Positions 4,352 to 6,838 of a stretch of 6,838 nt of DNA are shown here, piece by piece. Both the position numbers and the translations under genes were made by a program. Numbering within the stretch: the first letter of the stretch is position 1; each line of letters opens with the position of its first letter. Below the pieces are notes generated by a model. It saw only the letters and a program-made list of their open reading frames with translations, had not been told where the DNA came from and ran no database searches. This DNA is from JBBQTU01 sp038213005 (GTDB lineage: Bacteria; Planctomycetota; Phycisphaerae; Tepidisphaerales; Tepidisphaeraceae), in the NCBI GenBank assembly GCA_038213005.1, contig JBBQTU010000224.1, positions 1 to 6,838 of the forward strand. The letters are read 5' to 3'.

Positions 4352-6793
4352 TCACTTCCGCTCCAGCGGCAGCACAAACTGATAGAACACCACGCCGTTG
4401 CCCGTGATCTTGTTGCCGTCTAGCTCCAGCGGCACCGGCATCGGACCATCCGAGTGTGCCAGGATCACCATATGTCCGGCCGCCACCGCCGACGACACAT
4501 CAAACGCCCGCCCGTTGAGCGCCAGCAGTTCCCGGCGATCGGGCCTGAACCGCTTGCGGTTACCATCATCCTGAAGCTGGGTGTTCCGCATCGGCGGAAT
4601 CCGCGCCGACATGCTCAGCAGCGGCAGCGATGTTCGATACCCCGCGGCCGAGTCGTTCAGCCCGGTAATGTCCTGCATGCCGCCCGCCAGGCCGCCATCA
4701 GAATACCAGTAGTTGGCCCACCCCTCACGCAGGCGGAGCCGATCGGCCGGCCCATGCGACGGCTCGATCAGTCCGTCAATCACCTTGTCCGACCCGCCGG
4801 GGACCCCGCTGCCAAACTGGTCCGGCTTTCCGATCCGCAGCGATTCCCGCGAGTCCAGACGCTTGGAAAGCTCCAGGCTCTCGCCCTTGGCCCACTTGGG
4901 CACATACACCACGCGGTCCATATAAGGCACCTCCACATTGCGGATATACGCAGGGCTGGGCGCGCAGTACACCAGATAGATGTCCTTGAGGTCCACCCCG
5001 CTCTGATTGGTCAGCACGCCGTACAGTTCCGGCAACACCCCCATCGTGAAAGTCAGCTTGCCGTCGATGCGGCATTCCAGTCGCCCCGTCCAGTTCGTCT
5101 CAAGCTGTTTTTGCGTGCTTCGCCATGGCATGTCCAGTCGCACCGGCGCCACCGTCGCGCCATCTTCAATCGGCAGGTCATATTCCTTCATCGCCAGAAA
5201 TCTCGCCCCGCCCTTCTTTGCCAGCGTCCAGGGATGGATCGGAAATGGCGTAATCCAGTTGACCGTCCGCGGCTCGAAATCCCTGATCTCCAGACGCTTG
5301 GTCCCGTCGCTGGGAACATAAAGACCAACGCGGCTCTGCACCGTCACCGGCCCATCCGCCGCCACGCGCACCAGCGTGATATGATCCAGCTTGGGCGATT
5401 GACTCTGGATGATCCGCGTCACGACAAGACTCAATCCCGCGGCCACCAGCGCGATCGCCCCGAAGGCAAACCAGTTCAGCATCGCCAGCTTGCGCGCCCC
5501 CAGCACCATGGTCATTACCGGCCCGGCCAGCACCCAATACACCACGAAAAACCCCACCGCCAACAGCACATAGGCCGATACCCGCAAACTCATGCTCTGC
5601 CCGCGCAACACCGCAGCGCCCACGTCCACCGCCGAACCCGAGCGACCGTAGGCCGTCACCTCCTGTGCGTTGGGGCCAGCACGCTGCGGATCATTCCGCC
5701 ACCCCAGCACGGTATCCCACACATACACCCAGCCGCCTCGCACCGCGCGCGTCAGTGATGGCTCAGACAGATCCTGCGCAACCCATGTGACGCAGCCCAT
5801 CCCCAGCGCCCACCTCGCCACGTACGGCGCCTCGGCGGCCGGCGAGTCCGCCCCGGCAGGCCATCGTTTCTTGATCTCCACCTGGGCCTTGGACCGGGCA
5901 CGAGCAAATCCCATTCGATATTTCAGATCGCTCCGCGTTGTCGACGGCGGCGACATCCGCGCCATCTCCGGCAACGGACTCAGGTCGTCGGTCTCCCGTG
6001 TCTGCATGTCGGTCACCGGCAGAATGCCCTCAAACCCCTTGAGCTGACTCACCTCGCTCCCCTGGCACACCACCAGCATTCCGCCATGGCGAACATAGTC
6101 CTCTATCGCCCGGTACTTCAGTTCCTCGGCCGGCTTTCGCGGATCGGGAGCCACCGCGCTGAGCCACACGATCGCGTCCACCGCCTCGTATCCCCGGACA
6201 TCTTCGGGCAGGTCCCGCGACCGCATCGGGATGAACGAAGGCGTCTGGTTCAGCCCCTCGACCGTTTCATATTCACGCCAGGTCGGCTGCTGCATGCCGT
6301 CGTTGATGCACAGCACCATCCGCGTGCCCAGCGGCCGGCCGCTTTGGGGCTCGGTATCCACGCGCCGAGGCGCCTGCGTGATCGGAAGATGTGAGATCGC
6401 CCGCCCGCCCGAGTCGCACAGCACCACCTTGAGTTGCTGTTGCAGGGTCTTCATGTCGCCGCCGTTGGCTGGATCCGACAGTCCCCCCTCCACCGGCTGC
6501 GGACGGAAATACATCCAGAATCGCTGGTCACCGCCCCGGCCGTCGACCGACGGCGTCAGGCTGATGTTCTTAACCGCCACAACCCGGTCGCGGTCCATGT
6601 CTTCCTGATACACGCGAATCTGCACCGTCACCGCCGTATCGGTCTTGGACCGCAGACGGATCAGCATCGGCGTCCAGCACTCCGGCCGGTAGTACCCCTG
6701 AAAGCCGACGCTCTCGACCTCCCCCTCAGCCTGGCCCCAGACCACGCCCGAGAGGAGAACGCCCAACAGCATGACCCACGCATAGACTCGCAT
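4352..6793 (-). CDS. Exported membrane protein with GATase-like domain
   Basis: An 813-residue protein whose precise function I do not recognise. Residues 1-20 form a signal peptide (MRVYAWVMLLGVLLSGVVWG, then QAEG). Residues 25-140 look like a beta-rich domain. Residues about 158-345 resemble a class I glutamine-amidotransferase/ThuA-like fold: VDAIVWLSA (205-213), IEDYVRHGGMLVVCQGSE (230-247) and GMGCVTWVAQDLSEP (331-345). No clear catalytic triad is seen, so it may be a non-enzymatic relative. Two membrane segments follow (about 404-427 and 439-460). They contain VYWVLAGP (418-425), a Tyr...Gly-Pro motif seen in large envelope proteins encoded with ABC exporters, and the basic loop GARK between them fits cytoplasmic positioning. 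The remainder (461-813) is a beta-rich, probably extracytoplasmic domain. The gene precedes the ABC ATPase by 32 bases; an accessory role in an ABC-2/Gld-like envelope machine is inferred. No Shine-Dalgarno lies before the ATG at 6793, but the signal peptide begins there, which supports the start. Confidence 0.85.
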   Translation of the reverse strand: MRVYAWVMLLGVLLSGVVWGQAEGEVESVGFQGYYRPECWTPMLIRLRSKTDTAVTVQIRVYQEDMDRDRVVAVKNISLTPSVDGRGGDQRFWMYFRPQPVEGGLSDPANGGDMKTLQQQLKVVLCDSGGRAISHLPITQAPRRVDTEPQSGRPLGTRMVLCINDGMQQPTWREYETVEGLNQTPSFIPMRSRDLPEDVRGYEAVDAIVWLSAVAPDPRKPAEELKYRAIEDYVRHGGMLVVCQGSEVSQLKGFEGILPVTDMQTRETDDLSPLPEMARMSPPSTTRSDLKYRMGFARARSKAQVEIKKRWPAGADSPAAEAPYVARWALGMGCVTWVAQDLSEPSLTRAVRGGWVYVWDTVLGWRNDPQRAGPNAQEVTAYGRSGSAVDVGAAVLRGQSMSLRVSAYVLLAVGFFVVYWVLAGPVMTMVLGARKLAMLNWFAFGAIALVAAGLSLVVTRIIQSQSPKLDHITLVRVAADGPVTVQSRVGLYVPSDGTKRLEIRDFEPRTVNWITPFPIHPWTLAKKGGARFLAMKEYDLPIEDGATVAPVRLDMPWRSTQKQLETNWTGRLECRIDGKLTFTMGVLPELYGVLTNQSGVDLKDIYLVYCAPSPAYIRNVEVPYMDRVVYVPKWAKGESLELSKRLDSRESLRIGKPDQFGSGVPGGSDKVIDGLIEPSHGPADRLRLREGWANYWYSDGGLAGGMQDITGLNDSAAGYRTSLPLLSMSARIPPMRNTQLQDDGNRKRFRPDRRELLALNGRAFDVSSAVAAGHMVILAHSDGPMPVPLELDGNKITGNGVVFYQFVLPLERK

Positions 6794-6838
6794 TGATAGT
6801 CAAATCTACGCCGTAGCGGCCGCAAAGCAAGATGCCGC

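Noticed and set aside
4454..5758. Long plus-strand open frame of 434 codons opposite the 813-residue gene
   Set aside because: Its translation is dominated by His, Arg, Pro and Gln without recognisable domains, the usual result of reading a G/C-rich gene in antisense. The opposite strand has a signal peptide, membrane segments and a GATase-like domain.
6794..6838. Promoter or upstream gene end before the 813-residue gene
   Set aside because: A weak TTGCTT/TAGATT pair and a minus-strand open frame ending in TAG at 6806-6808 are both present, but 45 bases are too few to decide between a promoter and the tail of another operon gene.
1..6838. Search for CRISPR arrays, tRNA or rRNA genes, insertion sequences and attachment sites
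   Set aside because: No regularly spaced direct repeats, cloverleaf-like or ribosomal sequence, transposase or integrase gene was found on either strand. The REP-like doublet is the only mobile-type signal.

Overview
The window most likely comes from a Planctomycetota chromosome, probably of the Phycisphaerae type. The main reason is the secreted protein at the left end, which has a textbook PEP-CTERM tail (VPEPASLGLIGLG..., then GRKRNR). The LacI-type sensor fused to a GntR helix-turn-helix, the large membrane protein with a glutamine-amidotransferase-like domain, and the sparse Shine-Dalgarno sites fit the same assignment. This rests on recognition of families, not on a database search. No rRNA, tRNA, CRISPR array, insertion sequence or phage gene is visible.

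Left block (1-2200, minus strand): a GntR/LacI-type regulator (2148 to 958) is followed 47 bases later by a small PEP-CTERM surface protein (910 to 149). The regulator has a strong promoter (A/T-rich upstream tract, perfect TTGACA, TATTTT). The PEP-CTERM gene has its own perfect AAGGAGG ribosome binding site and is closed by an 11-bp perfect hairpin (91-125). The two genes look like one transcription unit: a ligand-sensing repressor or activator with an exported protein as its companion. Base composition here is visibly lower in G+C than in the rest of the window.

Middle (2167-2480): a divergent intergenic region of about 310 bases. It holds the regulator promoter, a GGGGAGGGG tract facing a C9-T-C6 tract, and a 10-bp inverted repeat in the leader of the next gene. 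A HAD-superfamily phosphatase of the Cof/SPP-like C2B-cap group (2481-3239, plus strand) follows.

Right block (3240-6838): the HAD gene and the convergent operon are separated by 144 bases. This spacer carries a REP/BIME-like structure: two inverted copies of a 22-base unit, each with its own internal palindrome. The operon on the minus strand starts with an 813-residue exported membrane protein (6793 to 4352). It has a signal peptide, a GATase-like domain, two membrane segments with a Y-x5-GP motif, and a large beta-rich extracytoplasmic C-terminus. An ABC-2-type ATPase (4319 to 3384) follows after 32 bases. Together they suggest an ABC export or envelope-remodelling machine whose permease lies outside the window, probably upstream of position 6838.

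Nothing here amounts to a clearly new system. The parts most worth a second look are the REP-like doublet, the ATPase/GATase-like operon with an altered Q-loop, the regulator/PEP-CTERM pair, and the structured divergent intergenic region.
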